In this document: piece by piece, positions 27,958 through 37,266 of the stretch
Layout: the number at the start of each line of letters is the position of its first letter
How positions within the stretch are numbered: the stretch's first letter is position 1
Assembly (NCBI GenBank): GCA_012270975.1
Contig: JAAXHH010000111.1
Span: 1 to 60,050, forward strand
Length of the DNA: 60,050 nt
Direction of reading: 5' to 3'
From: Candidatus Latescibacterota bacterium
GTDB taxonomy: Bacteria > JAAXHH01
The notes under the pieces: generated by a model
Told to the model about the DNA's origin: nothing
Database searches by the model: none
The model's input: the letters and a program-made list of their open reading frames with translations, nothing else
Translations under genes and position numbers: made by a program

Positions 27958-28443
27958 TCAGCTGATCGAGCCGCGCTTTTCCGACAGCGCCTTCAACACG
28001 GGAGGCGGGACCTGATGGCTTACGTCGCCACCGAAACGGAAGACCTCTTTGACGAGCGAAGAGCTCACGTACACCGATGGCTCACCGGGGAAGAACGATA
28101 CCGTGGTCACCGACGGGGCCAGGCGCCGGTTCATGAGCGCCATCTGGGATTCAGTCTCCAGGTCTCCGGCGGAACGGATGCCGCGGATGATTGCACGGGC
28201 TTCGAGCCTTGCCGCCAGGTCGACCGTCAAACCGTCCGAGGATAACACCTCGACCCCGGTCCAGCCGTTCACGGCCTCCCTGAACATCTCCACCCGTTCC
28301 TCCACCGAAAACATCGGTTGCTTGCCCGTGTTGGGCGCGACGGCCACCACGACCCGGTCGAACACGGTCAGTGCCTGTCTCAGCACATCCAGATGTCCGT
28401 TGGTCACGGGGTCGAATGTGCCGGGATATACCGCAACGCTCAT
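27958..28443 (-). CDS. coaD: phosphopantetheine adenylyltransferase
   Basis: The 161-residue protein begins MSVAVYPGTFDPVTNGHLDV, with the nucleotidyltransferase motif T/H-x-G-H. It continues with the family's VVVAVAPNTGKQPMFS and AIIRGIRSAGDLETE stretches. It makes dephospho-CoA. Its start overlaps the rsmD stop by 4 bases (ATGA), the common rsmD-coaD arrangement. Confidence 0.96.
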   Translation of the reverse strand: MSVAVYPGTFDPVTNGHLDVLRQALTVFDRVVVAVAPNTGKQPMFSVEERVEMFREAVNGWTGVEVLSSDGLTVDLAARLEARAIIRGIRSAGDLETESQMALMNRRLAPSVTTVSFFPGEPSVYVSSSLVKEVFRFGGDVSHQVPPPVLKALSEKRGSIS

Positions 28444-29222
28444 CGCCGGGTTCTCGATGAAGGAGGTGGAAGATCGACGGGCAGGATTTCCGACCGGTTC
28501 ACGGCTGCCGCCGGGACAGGCTGATCGTCCCTGGCAGTCTGGGCGGGCCGGGCGGACCAGGCGGGCCGGAAGAACGACAGCGCGGTATCCCCGATGTCAC
28601 GTCGGCGCACCAGATCGATATCTGCGCTGGTTTCCGGCGGATCGTCTCCGCGATGCTCCAGGACGAGCAGGCCGCCGGGAGCCAGTACGCTCCGTTCGCT
28701 TACGGTCCTGATGATTTCCCGGGCGACAGGATCGCCATAGGGCGGATCGGCGAGTATGATGTCCACCGTGCAGGAATGGTCGGCGAGGTGTTCGAGACTC
28801 CGAACGGCGTCTGTCATCCAGACCAAGCCCCGTGCATTCGAACCAACCCGATCGGGTGGACGCTGCCTTGTGTGCCCGTCCTGCCGATCATGCCGGCCAT
28901 GCTCGCCAGGCTGACCATGCCGGCCAGGCTGACCATGCCGGCCAGGCTGACCACCGAATCCACAACGGTCCAGGTTATCCCTGATCATCCGGACGGCGCG
29001 CCGGTCGTTGTCGACAAACAGACAGCAGCGTGCGCCCCGGCTCAGGGCTTCAATGCCCAGAACGCCACTGCCGGCGCACAGATCCAGTACGATGCCGTCT
29101 ACGATTTCGGTAGACAGCATGTCGAACAACGTTCCACGTACACGGCTGCCGGTGGGACGAATCGCACCGGTGACGGACTTCAGCCGCCGTCCCTTGGCGA
29201 TACCCGTGCCGATTCGCAGCAT
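28440..29222 (-). CDS. rsmD: 16S rRNA (guanine(966)-N(2))-methyltransferase RsmD with repeat insert
   Basis: I start at the ATG at 29222 (MLRIGTGIAKGRRLKSVTG). RPTGSRVRGTLFDML, the SAM motif VLDLCAGSGVLGIEAL and the catalytic ADPPYGDP show RsmD. At 260 residues it is about 70 longer than usual. An insert after the DNLDRCGF helix contains a repeated GQPGRH hexapeptide, and there is a Pro/Arg-rich tail of about 45 residues. The core motifs are intact, so methylation of G966 of 16S rRNA is likely preserved. It is coupled to coaD. Confidence 0.92.
   Translation of the reverse strand: MLRIGTGIAKGRRLKSVTGAIRPTGSRVRGTLFDMLSTEIVDGIVLDLCAGSGVLGIEALSRGARCCLFVDNDRRAVRMIRDNLDRCGFGGQPGRHGQPGRHGQPGEHGRHDRQDGHTRQRPPDRVGSNARGLVWMTDAVRSLEHLADHSCTVDIILADPPYGDPVAREIIRTVSERSVLAPGGLLVLEHRGDDPPETSADIDLVRRRDIGDTALSFFRPAWSARPAQTARDDQPVPAAAVNRSEILPVDLPPPSSRTRR
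28908..28953. repeat. 18-bp tandem repeat inside rsmD
   Basis: Two full copies and one partial copy of an 18-base unit (AGGCTGACCATGCCGGCC at 28908 and 28926, partial at 28944) lie in frame within rsmD. They encode the repeated GQPGRH hexapeptide. The unit length is a multiple of three, so copy-number changes keep the frame. Confidence 0.8.
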
Positions 29223-29373
29223 AATCCCCCACTTCCGGCCAAAACCGTTCGGACCACATCGAAGATAGATTTGCAGGGGGTGGCTGTCAACCAAAAAGGC
29301 AGGCGTGGAACCCCTGTTTCAGGGCAGTCCTCGGAGGCGTCCGGCATCCTGCAATGGCGGTGCGGCCAGCCGT

Positions 29374-29835
29374 CTACCGGAGTTCCACAAAGGGACGCAG
29401 GCGGCCGAGTTTGGCGGGACCTATCCCCTTCACCTCGAGCAGTTGCTCAACGGTCACGAAGGCGCCTGATTGCTTTCGGAAGGCGATGATTCGTTCCGCC
29501 AGCGTCGGACCGATACCGGGCAGCTTCTGAAGCTCGGATGCCGGGGCGGTGTTTATGGGCACACGCAAGTTGTCATCGGAAGAAGCAGACTTCGATGAGA
29601 CCCCGGCAGCCGGGTATTCGTTATCTTCTCCCGACGACGAACCCGCCATGGCCATGGCGTTTCCCGCGGTTTGTGCCGACTGCCCCTGGACCCCGGCCAT
29701 CGGCGGTCCGTCCGCCACGGCTGGAGCCAGATCGGGCATGAAACCTGAATCGAATTGATTCACCAGCAGGACGAGGCCGCCGGCCAGCATGCTGGCCGCG
29801 ACGAACAGGATGGCCCGCAACTCTCCTTTTGTCAT
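29374..29835 (-). CDS. ComEA-like helix-hairpin-helix protein
   Basis: The 153-residue protein has an N-terminal membrane segment (AILFVAASMLAGGLVLLVN, residues about 8-26). A low-complexity linker leads to a C-terminal double helix-hairpin-helix domain (INTAPASELQKLPGIGPTLA and EVKGIGPAKLGRLRPFV). This is the layout of ComEA-type DNA-binding proteins, anchored in the inner membrane and facing the periplasm, used in DNA uptake. With dprA in the same block it supports competence. It lies between sprA and rsmD. Confidence 0.85.
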   Translation of the reverse strand: MTKGELRAILFVAASMLAGGLVLLVNQFDSGFMPDLAPAVADGPPMAGVQGQSAQTAGNAMAMAGSSSGEDNEYPAAGVSSKSASSDDNLRVPINTAPASELQKLPGIGPTLAERIIAFRKQSGAFVTVEQLLEVKGIGPAKLGRLRPFVELR

Positions 29836-29927
29836 GATTTGACCGTTTGTCAGTGGCTTATTTGCCAGTCAGTGCTTAAGTGTTTGACTGTGCGTCGAGC
29901 CGATACCGTGGTCACACTCGAGGCAGG

Positions 29928-32900
29928 TCAGTTGAATACAAACTCGGTCCACAGCCCACCGCCCCGTCGAAGCCGTTTCTGCTGGGTTATTACGTTCACC
30001 GTATTGGTCAGCTCGACCGTGATGCCGCCGCGGACGTACCGGCTGAACCGGTAGTCCGTCGTGACCGAGAACCGGTTCTGGTTCTGTCCGTTGTTGGGTT
30101 GGAAATCGGCGCCTAAGCGTGAAATCAGGGTCCTGTTGGAATTCCGTGTGAATTGCAGCCGGGCGTTTATGTCCCCGCTCGTTCTCTTCCCGAAGATCCG
30201 GATTCCGGGCCTGAGCCGGTAGTCTACCGCGACGGTCAGTCTCCTGGTCTGTTGCTTCTGGTCGGTTGCGTTCCGTCCGAACTGGGTTAATTGGTCCAAT
30301 GTCGTGAAATTGCCTCTAAGCACCAGGCCCGCGTTCAGATCAGCGACGAAACCGATGAGCGGAGACAGGTTGGTCGTCGTCGTCCGGGTGATTCCGGCCT
30401 CTCCAAGGTCCGAAACCCCGCTCGCCGCGCCGTTGGAGAGTTTCAGGTCGGTGTTCTTTCCCTTGCGTCTCGAGTACCCGCTGGACACTTCGATGCGGCG
30501 GAACATCCGGCCGAAGTCGCCCATGCTCCTGGGATTGGGACTCCATCGCAGGTTCAGCTCGGGCCATACGGTGGTATTCTGTTTTCGGTTCAGATTTGTA
30601 GACCGGGTGTGGGTCGATGCCCATGTGGGTCTGACGGACAGCGTCGTTCCGAGGAACCTGAGGCCTGTCCCGATGTTGAAGGAAGACTGGTTAGCTTCCG
30701 TTTCCCGGTTCCGCTGAATCCCGGTAACTCCACCACTGGATCCCAGTGTATCGAACGGTACCGAGAAATAATCCGACAGTCCCATACGCTCCCGGAATGT
30801 TGGACGGGAGACCGCGTTGAATAAGTCCTGGTTGCGACTGATCCTGTAGGTCAGCGTGACCGGCATGAGGTTCCGGAAGACCGTGGCGAGCCGGTTTATC
30901 ACGTTCAGGCGGAACCATCCGGAATCCCCCTCGCTCGATCCGCGGGAAGATCCTCCGAAAACGCTCGATGCCATTCTGGCCATATTGACGTTTGTCCGTA
31001 TGTCCTGCTGGTTCCTGAACGCGATGGTCCTGGCCTCGGGCGAAGCGCCCGTGGACTGTAACAGCGGATTTCGATTCTCTGCGTAAGATGTGGTGAAGTT
31101 GTATGAGGGCCTGAACCAGGTCGTGATCTCGGGTCGATAATCGATGCCCAGGTTCTGGCGGTAGCTGGTTTCCGGTCCGAAGTCCAGCCTGGTAAACGCT
31201 ACCGTGGAATCGGATTTCATGTCGTTGGAAACAGAAAGGTTGTAATTCATCCTCACAGATCTGAAGGGTTCCATGACTGCCCTTACGTTTCGATTCAAAT
31301 ACCGTGTGAACCGCTCGCCGCGGTCCGTCCCGGCCGATGTGGATTCTTCTGAATCTTCGATCGTGTCGGTCTGCGTCGTCCGGTTCAGGTAGATCCGCCT
31401 GTCGCGGTTGATTTCCGAGAACAGCTCCAGTCGTACCGGCAGCGGGTTGAAGGTCAGGCCCGATATGAATCCCGGCAATGGCGTCCACCCGAGAATCTGC
31501 CACTGGATCTCGGAGCGGGGGGTCAGATTGTAATACAGGCGGGCACGGTAGGAACCCGAAGTATCGATTCTCGCGACCGTGTGCCTGAAATAGCTGGTCG
31601 ACGTAAAATCCAGCCTGATACGTTCCAGGGTCCAGGCGACGAAGGGGTTTTCCGAACCGATTTGCTTGGAGAACGATGCCGAAAAGGACTGGTCCGTATT
31701 CTCCGTACGCTGTGATTCGCGTTGCTCCTGGTTCAGAAGCAGGATATCGGAGCCGACCCGCAGACGCGGAAGCCTCAGATCGTTTCTCCATCGAAATCGC
31801 AAGGGGATGGACAACCCCCAGTCCTCCGGCAGCATGTTTCCGAGGTTCAGCAGACTGGACAGATTCATTACCGTGGACCTGCTCCCCGCTTCTTCTCCGC
31901 CTATCCTGCGAAAGTGACTGCCCACGCTTCTGACCGATCCGAAAAACGATAATACGTCGGCAAGATCAGCGTCGATTTTCAAGCGGCCCGCGAGGCCGCG
32001 GTCACGCCTGACATCGCCCGCCCTCAGTTCGTCCAGCCAGAGTTCACCTCCAGAAAGCACATCGTCGTAAGGGTTGTAGATCCCCACCGTGATATGGCGA
32101 ATCCGGGCCAGTGCGGGTGAACCGAGTACCCTGTACTGTCTGTTCCCTTCCAGTTCGACAATGGCCAGCATAAGCCCCTCTCCGGGAGGACCCTCCTTGA
32201 ATCGGACGGAACGTTCCGTCCCGTCGCTCAGCGTGACCTTATGGGTGGTGTCCGTCACCGTCGCCGTTCTCCGTGCGGATTCCGTTTCGCTCTTGAGGAT
32301 AGTCAAGTCGTCAAAGACCACCCTCAGATGATTCGCTTCGTCCCAGCCGGGTAAAACACGCGTACGATATTCGTAGTAGTCGGATACTCCGCCACCGAAT
32401 CGAATGAAAAATTCGGGAGAACGGTCGGGTTCGAAGTTGTCTGAGCCGTGGATGTACAGTCTCAGGGTGTTGTACAGCGTGTAGTCCTGGTCGGAGAACA
32501 GCGTACGATATACCTGGGCGCTGTGGTGGGGTTGGAGATTGGTATAGGTCAGGATCAGGGACTGCTCTTTGTTCTGCAGACCGGTTACGCGGTCGTACTC
32601 GATAATCGCGCCGGGTGGCGACGTGTATTCACCCGGATTGTCATAGGTATTCTTCACGGCGACATTGAAAGTTTCCCTGTAGACTGACAGCGTGTCGACT
32701 GGTACCGGATAGCCGCTGGAATCGATGATCGCGCCGGACAGGTCTTCCTGCCACTGATTGCCGACGATATTGATGGAGGCTACACGCATCTTCACCGGTT
32801 CATTCACCTTCGTGATCCAGAGCCGGACCATTTCGATCTCGTCGAATCCCGGCATGCCTGCCACACCATCGAAAGCCCGGTTCACCTCCGCCGTCCCGCC

Positions 32901-35900
32901 TCCCGCTTCATCCTGCCGGCCACCGTCCTCCGAAGGCTCGGAGCCCGTTGCACCGGCAACAAAAAGTTCGGTATCCAGGGGAATGCGGTACATGCGCCAG
33001 CTGTCCGGGTTCCCCCAGTTGGACCGCTCCCGGTCGCCCCCGGCCACGAATACGGTGTCTTCATGATCCGGGCTCAGGTTCACGACGTACTTGAAGTAAT
33101 CGTTCTGGCTGTCCAGGAAACCGGAGTAGTCGAGGTCCTCGGTGTCGGGACGCCGGTTCTGGTCCGGATCGCCGGCGTTTAATTCCGGTCCGTTGATCTT
33201 GCTGTAGTCGACCTGGTCGATCGGCACGGCGCCGCCCTGCGTGCCCTCGAAGGAGAAGTTGTCTCCGTGCGGGTCCGGGTTGGCCACCGGGTCGTAACCG
33301 GTCTCGTCCTCGTCACGCAGACCGTCCATGCCGATGTCTTCTTCCGGCTCCAGGAGATTGTTCCCGTATCCGTCGCTTCTGTCGTCTTCCGTATCGAGCC
33401 AGCCGTCGTCGTTGACGTCCTCGCTGATCTTCCCGAGGTCGATGTGCAGTTCACCCCGGTTGCCATTCACCCACAACTCGATAAACCTGCTGCGCGTCTG
33501 GTCCACGTTGCTCCCGGCCAGCGGATGCATCAACCCGGCCCAGCGGTTCAGCACGTCATCCGGTCCGCTTTGCCGGCCCGGGGCGTTGAAGGTGGAATCC
33601 GCGTGTATTCCGCCCCAGCGCAGATCGGGCTCCGTGGGATCGTATTCCATGATCAGCACGTGCTGCAACTGGTCCCGGCCCGTGACCTCACGGGTTGGAT
33701 ATATCTGACGGACATCGACCTGCTCCAGGGGATTGTACCAGATTATCCTGCCCCGCTGGCCGTGCGTGTGCCCCTCGGGCGGACTGGCCGGCCGCCAGCC
33801 GCTGCGGCGCACGCCCAGATCGGTTTCCTCCTTGCTTCCTTCGAAGTCGTCGATGAACCCATCGCCCAGAATGTTGGGATTGGGCACACTCTGGGCCAGT
33901 TCGCCCTCGATGACCAGGGAGGACTCCTCATCCCCCAGGTCGGTGGGGGAAATGAAATCCATGAAGGAAGTCAGGAAATCGGGTTCGAAAGCCAGGCGGG
34001 TGTCGATCCCCCACATCATGTAGCGGCCGGTCTCACGGCCGATCCGGGATTTCTGCTCCAGGGACTTGTCGGACCGGTACAGCAAGGTGCCCTTTATCCA
34101 GGACTGTTCGCTGAACTGGTATTCTCCCTGCACGCCAAGCAGGGTGTTCGACACCGGTTTGAAGAAGGGGGCGAACTGGAACTGCACGGTCACGTCCGCG
34201 TCCGGGCTCAGGGCCTCTTCATTCGTGAATCGGATTTGCCCGACTTCGTACAGGATGATGTAGTCCGTGTTCCGTTGCAGTTGCTGGCCGTTCAACCGCA
34301 CGATCTCACTCCCCTCGATGATATTGGTCCGGCCGAGCGAGTACTGGGAAAGCTGGTTCCGGTACTCGACCTCCAGGAAGTACTTGTGCAGTATACTGAA
34401 CTGGCTGTTGACCAAATTGCCCGTAAGAGTGTAAAACTCGGGCGTTTCGTCGGGAAGGCCTTCGCCCTGGGTATCCGGATAGGCCAGTTCGCCGGCGGCG
34501 GTCCGTGTCAGGGCCGGCGCGAAAGGATACTGGTCGGGGAAGATCAGTTCCCCGCGCTCGAAATCGAACAACGCATAGTCGATATCGACGATCCGGTCCG
34601 GTTCGGAACCGGGGTCCACCCCCCTTCGGTCGAGCCCCAGCAGCTGTATGAAGGGTGTCCCGTTCTCGTCGACTTCACTGTGCTCGCCCTCTTTCTTCAA
34701 CTGGTATATTCTGAGTTCGAAGTTTTCCGGCTCGATATCCGTCTGGCCGAGGTAATACACGTTTCGCCACTCGTATTGCCAGGTACCCCACTGCGCGGGA
34801 TCGCCTGGATTATCCGGGGGGAGTTCCTGCTGCCGTTTGAGCAGGCGCAGCAGCGGGACATCGCCGTCCAGGCTGCCGTGCCTTTTGACTTCTCCGTCCC
34901 GGTTCACGGTCTCGAAGTAAACCGCGAGGATGTCGTCTTCCTGCAGCGGCGAATTAAGCGCGATATAGCCGAATCGTTCGTTTACGTAGAATTCGTCGGA
35001 CTCCAGGTACTTGAACTTCCCTCTTACGAATTCCCCTTCCTCCGAACCCTGGATGAGCATGCCCTCGGCGTCGTACACCGGGGGATCCGGATAGGCGTTG
35101 GCAAGAACCAGGTTCGCCGGATTGGCCAGGGTGAGCCGCCCCGACACGTAGACCTGGATCGATCGGACGGAGTCCTCGGCCGCGACGCGGTAGCCGTTTT
35201 CGTCTCTCCGCGAGAAATCCCGGCGGTATGTTTCGTCGATGAAATAGTAGGTCCTGCGCCTGAAGTCGAGGTCCCTGATTATCCGGCTGGAACCCTGCGA
35301 GCCCGCCTGAAACGTGGCCGACTCGCCTTCCCCCTTCTCCTGGCTGGCGATCGCGGTCAGGTGAAAGTTGCCGAGCTGGCTTCTCATTTTAATCCCGAAG
35401 AGCCCGGTGTGCTGTTGCGTGTAGCCCGTGAATTCAGTGTTCTTCAGTTCGAGGGATACGTTTCCCGCCTCGAGGCTCTTCAGTATGCCGTTTCCTTCCC
35501 GGCCGTCGTCGGCAACGTCCTGGTAGCGTATGGCGAGGTTGTTGTCGAGGTCGGTGAACGCTTCGCTGTTCTGCTTGATGTTCACCTCGATCTTCTGACC
35601 GATGTTCCCCGTAACGGTAAACTCCTGGTTCTGTTTCATGGATACGTTGGGTGCCCGGGAAACCCGGTTCGTCGCCGTGCTCGCACTGCCTTCCGTCCAT
35701 TCGCTGGCCATGTCCATCTCGATCCGCTGGTTTCCGAGTATCCGGATAACGGGCGTTCCGCCGCCAAGAAAAGTAGGCAGGTTCACCGGCACGTCGAGGG
35801 TCAGCAGTCCTTCCTGGTTCATGCGCATTTCGGTATCGAAGACGTAGGACAGCACGGACGTCCGCCACAGTCTCCGGAACTGCGCCGCGCTGCGTAGGCG

Positions 35901-36209
35901 GTAATACTGGTCAAAAGAAAGGACCAGCGGAATGCGCCGGCCCAGTCCTTCGTCTTCGTCGATGAACGCGAGGAGCTGGAGGTCGGGATAGACGACGGTC
36001 CGGCCGCCTTGGGGCCACGGCCGGTCGGTGAGGGATTGAAGCGCGGGCCTGCTCAGCCCACGGGCGATTTCGTCAGCCTCTTCGAAAGTTACGATGTGCA
36101 GCCGTGCGCTTTCGAGCCGGATCTTCGGTCCTTCCGCCTGTGCCTGTGCGGTAAGGGTCCATAGAGATACCAGCACGTGGCTGAAGAAAATCGTGCAAAT
36201 GCGTTTCAT
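29928..36209 (-). CDS. sprA: SprA-type type IX secretion outer-membrane translocon protein
   Basis: At 2,093 residues it is the largest gene here and somewhat shorter than Bacteroidota SprA. A signal peptide (MKRICTIFFSHVLVSLWTLT, ending near AQA) is followed by SprA-like N-terminal segments such as TEFTGYTQQHTGLFGIKMRS and SEIVRLNGQQL. The middle has calcium-binding-like Asp repeats (DVNDDGWLDTEDD, DYSGFLDSQNDYF). The second half is rich in alternating beta-strand segments and ends TEFVFN, as in an outer-membrane barrel. In Bacteroidota, SprA is the type IX secretion translocon; SprA homologues occur across the FCB group. No other T9SS gene is in the window. Confidence 0.88.
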   Translation of the reverse strand: MKRICTIFFSHVLVSLWTLTAQAQAEGPKIRLESARLHIVTFEEADEIARGLSRPALQSLTDRPWPQGGRTVVYPDLQLLAFIDEDEGLGRRIPLVLSFDQYYRLRSAAQFRRLWRTSVLSYVFDTEMRMNQEGLLTLDVPVNLPTFLGGGTPVIRILGNQRIEMDMASEWTEGSASTATNRVSRAPNVSMKQNQEFTVTGNIGQKIEVNIKQNSEAFTDLDNNLAIRYQDVADDGREGNGILKSLEAGNVSLELKNTEFTGYTQQHTGLFGIKMRSQLGNFHLTAIASQEKGEGESATFQAGSQGSSRIIRDLDFRRRTYYFIDETYRRDFSRRDENGYRVAAEDSVRSIQVYVSGRLTLANPANLVLANAYPDPPVYDAEGMLIQGSEEGEFVRGKFKYLESDEFYVNERFGYIALNSPLQEDDILAVYFETVNRDGEVKRHGSLDGDVPLLRLLKRQQELPPDNPGDPAQWGTWQYEWRNVYYLGQTDIEPENFELRIYQLKKEGEHSEVDENGTPFIQLLGLDRRGVDPGSEPDRIVDIDYALFDFERGELIFPDQYPFAPALTRTAAGELAYPDTQGEGLPDETPEFYTLTGNLVNSQFSILHKYFLEVEYRNQLSQYSLGRTNIIEGSEIVRLNGQQLQRNTDYIILYEVGQIRFTNEEALSPDADVTVQFQFAPFFKPVSNTLLGVQGEYQFSEQSWIKGTLLYRSDKSLEQKSRIGRETGRYMMWGIDTRLAFEPDFLTSFMDFISPTDLGDEESSLVIEGELAQSVPNPNILGDGFIDDFEGSKEETDLGVRRSGWRPASPPEGHTHGQRGRIIWYNPLEQVDVRQIYPTREVTGRDQLQHVLIMEYDPTEPDLRWGGIHADSTFNAPGRQSGPDDVLNRWAGLMHPLAGSNVDQTRSRFIELWVNGNRGELHIDLGKISEDVNDDGWLDTEDDRSDGYGNNLLEPEEDIGMDGLRDEDETGYDPVANPDPHGDNFSFEGTQGGAVPIDQVDYSKINGPELNAGDPDQNRRPDTEDLDYSGFLDSQNDYFKYVVNLSPDHEDTVFVAGGDRERSNWGNPDSWRMYRIPLDTELFVAGATGSEPSEDGGRQDEAGGGTAEVNRAFDGVAGMPGFDEIEMVRLWITKVNEPVKMRVASINIVGNQWQEDLSGAIIDSSGYPVPVDTLSVYRETFNVAVKNTYDNPGEYTSPPGAIIEYDRVTGLQNKEQSLILTYTNLQPHHSAQVYRTLFSDQDYTLYNTLRLYIHGSDNFEPDRSPEFFIRFGGGVSDYYEYRTRVLPGWDEANHLRVVFDDLTILKSETESARRTATVTDTTHKVTLSDGTERSVRFKEGPPGEGLMLAIVELEGNRQYRVLGSPALARIRHITVGIYNPYDDVLSGGELWLDELRAGDVRRDRGLAGRLKIDADLADVLSFFGSVRSVGSHFRRIGGEEAGSRSTVMNLSSLLNLGNMLPEDWGLSIPLRFRWRNDLRLPRLRVGSDILLLNQEQRESQRTENTDQSFSASFSKQIGSENPFVAWTLERIRLDFTSTSYFRHTVARIDTSGSYRARLYYNLTPRSEIQWQILGWTPLPGFISGLTFNPLPVRLELFSEINRDRRIYLNRTTQTDTIEDSEESTSAGTDRGERFTRYLNRNVRAVMEPFRSVRMNYNLSVSNDMKSDSTVAFTRLDFGPETSYRQNLGIDYRPEITTWFRPSYNFTTSYAENRNPLLQSTGASPEARTIAFRNQQDIRTNVNMARMASSVFGGSSRGSSEGDSGWFRLNVINRLATVFRNLMPVTLTYRISRNQDLFNAVSRPTFRERMGLSDYFSVPFDTLGSSGGVTGIQRNRETEANQSSFNIGTGLRFLGTTLSVRPTWASTHTRSTNLNRKQNTTVWPELNLRWSPNPRSMGDFGRMFRRIEVSSGYSRRKGKNTDLKLSNGAASGVSDLGEAGITRTTTTNLSPLIGFVADLNAGLVLRGNFTTLDQLTQFGRNATDQKQQTRRLTVAVDYRLRPGIRIFGKRTSGDINARLQFTRNSNRTLISRLGADFQPNNGQNQNRFSVTTDYRFSRYVRGGITVELTNTVNVITQQKRLRRGGGLWTEFVFN

Positions 36210-36285
36210 AGATAAACGAAAATAAACCGGGGATGTTACACTCGCAACACCTGATCATACGATGGAAGAACGACAGACGGGCGCG

Positions 36286-36374
36286 CGGCGTTCCATGCCG
36301 GAGGGACGGTCGACGGGCACCCGGCGTTTCATGTCGGAGGGACGACCACCGGACGCCCGGCGTTTCATGCCGTG
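36286..36374. repeat. 36-bp direct repeat, 2.5 copies
   Basis: Units start at 36286, 36322 and 36358 (partial), each with CGGCGTTYCATGYCG followed by a variable 21-base part. They lie upstream of the divergent sprA start. They could be read as a 12-residue repeat on the minus strand, but no convincing gene covers them. No other sign of function is visible in the 36210-36470 interval. Confidence 0.6.
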
Positions 36375-36470
36375 TACTGCAAGGTAAATGACTTGACAGG
36401 GGTCTGGACCGGGATTAGGGTATGCCCGAACCACTTCGAAACTGAAACAGAAACCTGGAGTTTGCTCCCC

Positions 36471-36587
36471 ATGGAACAGCAAGCCAACGAGTTGACCGCG
36501 GGAGGATGGGTTTTTCTGATCCTCGCCTGGACCGTGATCACGGGCGTGACCGCCGTCTGTTTCTACCGGGTGCGGAAGCTGAAGTAG
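36471..36587 (+). CDS. small single-span membrane protein (38 aa)
   Basis: From the ATG at 36471 the product is 38 residues. It begins MEQQANELTAGGW, has one hydrophobic span (VFLILAWTVITGVTAVCFY) and ends in a basic tail, RVRKLK, consistent with an inner-membrane protein with its tail in the cytoplasm. A weak GGAG lies about 15 bases upstream. A longer start at 36372 would add an unlikely N-terminus. It resembles small accessory proteins found beside transporters, but none is adjacent here, so the function is unknown. Confidence 0.5.
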   Translation: MEQQANELTAGGWVFLILAWTVITGVTAVCFYRVRKLK

Positions 36588-36810
36588 GACCCGGCACGCG
36601 AACGGGATGCCACGGATTATCCCGGTACCATATTCCGCGTCGCCGCACCCTCTCCGAACATTGGCGCGATCCCTCACCGGTCACCACCGCGATCCCCGGC
36701 CCGGCCGGCGCCGCGATCCCACATCTGGCACCGCCGCGAACCCTGCCTGACCAACGCCGCCGGGTGCCGCGAACAGCCAACAGCCTTCCCGTCCCGCACG
36801 GACGTCCCGC

Positions 36811-36839
36811 TTGACATTCGGGCGTTTTTTCCTTATCCT
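36811..36839 (+). promoter_or_regulatory. sigma-70 promoter of the moaD-moaE cluster
   Basis: TTGACA (36811-36816) and TATCCT (36834-36839) are separated by 17 bases. The predicted transcript would start near 36846 and reach the moaD ATG at 36883 after about 37 bases, with AAAGGA as ribosome binding site. This is the best sigma-70-type promoter I see in the window and probably drives the sulfur-transfer cluster. Confidence 0.65.
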
Positions 36840-36882
36840 GTAACGGTTTTCCGCCTTCGAACGACGCCTGCAAAGGACGGCC

Positions 36883-37266
36883 ATGCGGATCATCGTGAAA
36901 TGTTTCGCCGGGTGCAGGGACGCGGTGGGCGCGGCATCGGTTTCGGTGGAGCTCCCGGAGGGAACCACCGTGGGCGAGGCCTTTACAGGGCTGATCGAAA
37001 ACTATCCCGCCCTGGCGGGTTACGACCGGAGCGTGATGCTGGCCGTAAACCGGGATTACGCCGATCGGCAGTCCGTACTGGAAGATGGCGACGAACTGGC
37101 GTGCATCCCGCCGGTGAGCGGCGGCACCAATTCGGATTTTGCCTGTAAGCGGCGGCGCGGTTCGTCAGCGGCGGCGCAGTTCCTCGATGAAGGAGCACAG
37201 TCAAGCGCGTGTATAAGATCACGACCGATAGAATCGAGCCGGACGCCCTCTTCGAATGGGCGCTAA
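36883..37266 (+). CDS. moaD: MoaD-like sulfur carrier protein with C-terminal extension
   Basis: The first 81 residues form a MoaD/ThiS ubiquitin-like fold: MRIIVKCFAGCRDAVGAAS, LPEGTTVGEAF, then DGDELACIPPVSGG. In the family, Gly-Gly (here Gly80-Gly81) is the C-terminus that is adenylated and thiocarboxylated. This frame runs on for 46 further residues to 37266, overlapping moaE by 58 bases. Unless the tail is removed, or a frameshift restores a stop, the carrier could not be charged. A molybdopterin synthase small subunit is the likely ancestry, given moaE next door. Confidence 0.8.
   Translation: MRIIVKCFAGCRDAVGAASVSVELPEGTTVGEAFTGLIENYPALAGYDRSVMLAVNRDYADRQSVLEDGDELACIPPVSGGTNSDFACKRRRGSSAAAQFLDEGAQSSACIRSRPIESSRTPSSNGR

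Noticed and set aside
33267..35897. Plus-strand open frame of 876 codons
   Set aside because: It is antisense to sprA and shows no family features.
36255..36677. Minus-strand frame with a 12-residue repeat
   Set aside because: The repeat comes from the 36-base DNA repeat, whose length keeps any frame open; there is no ribosome binding site and no family.
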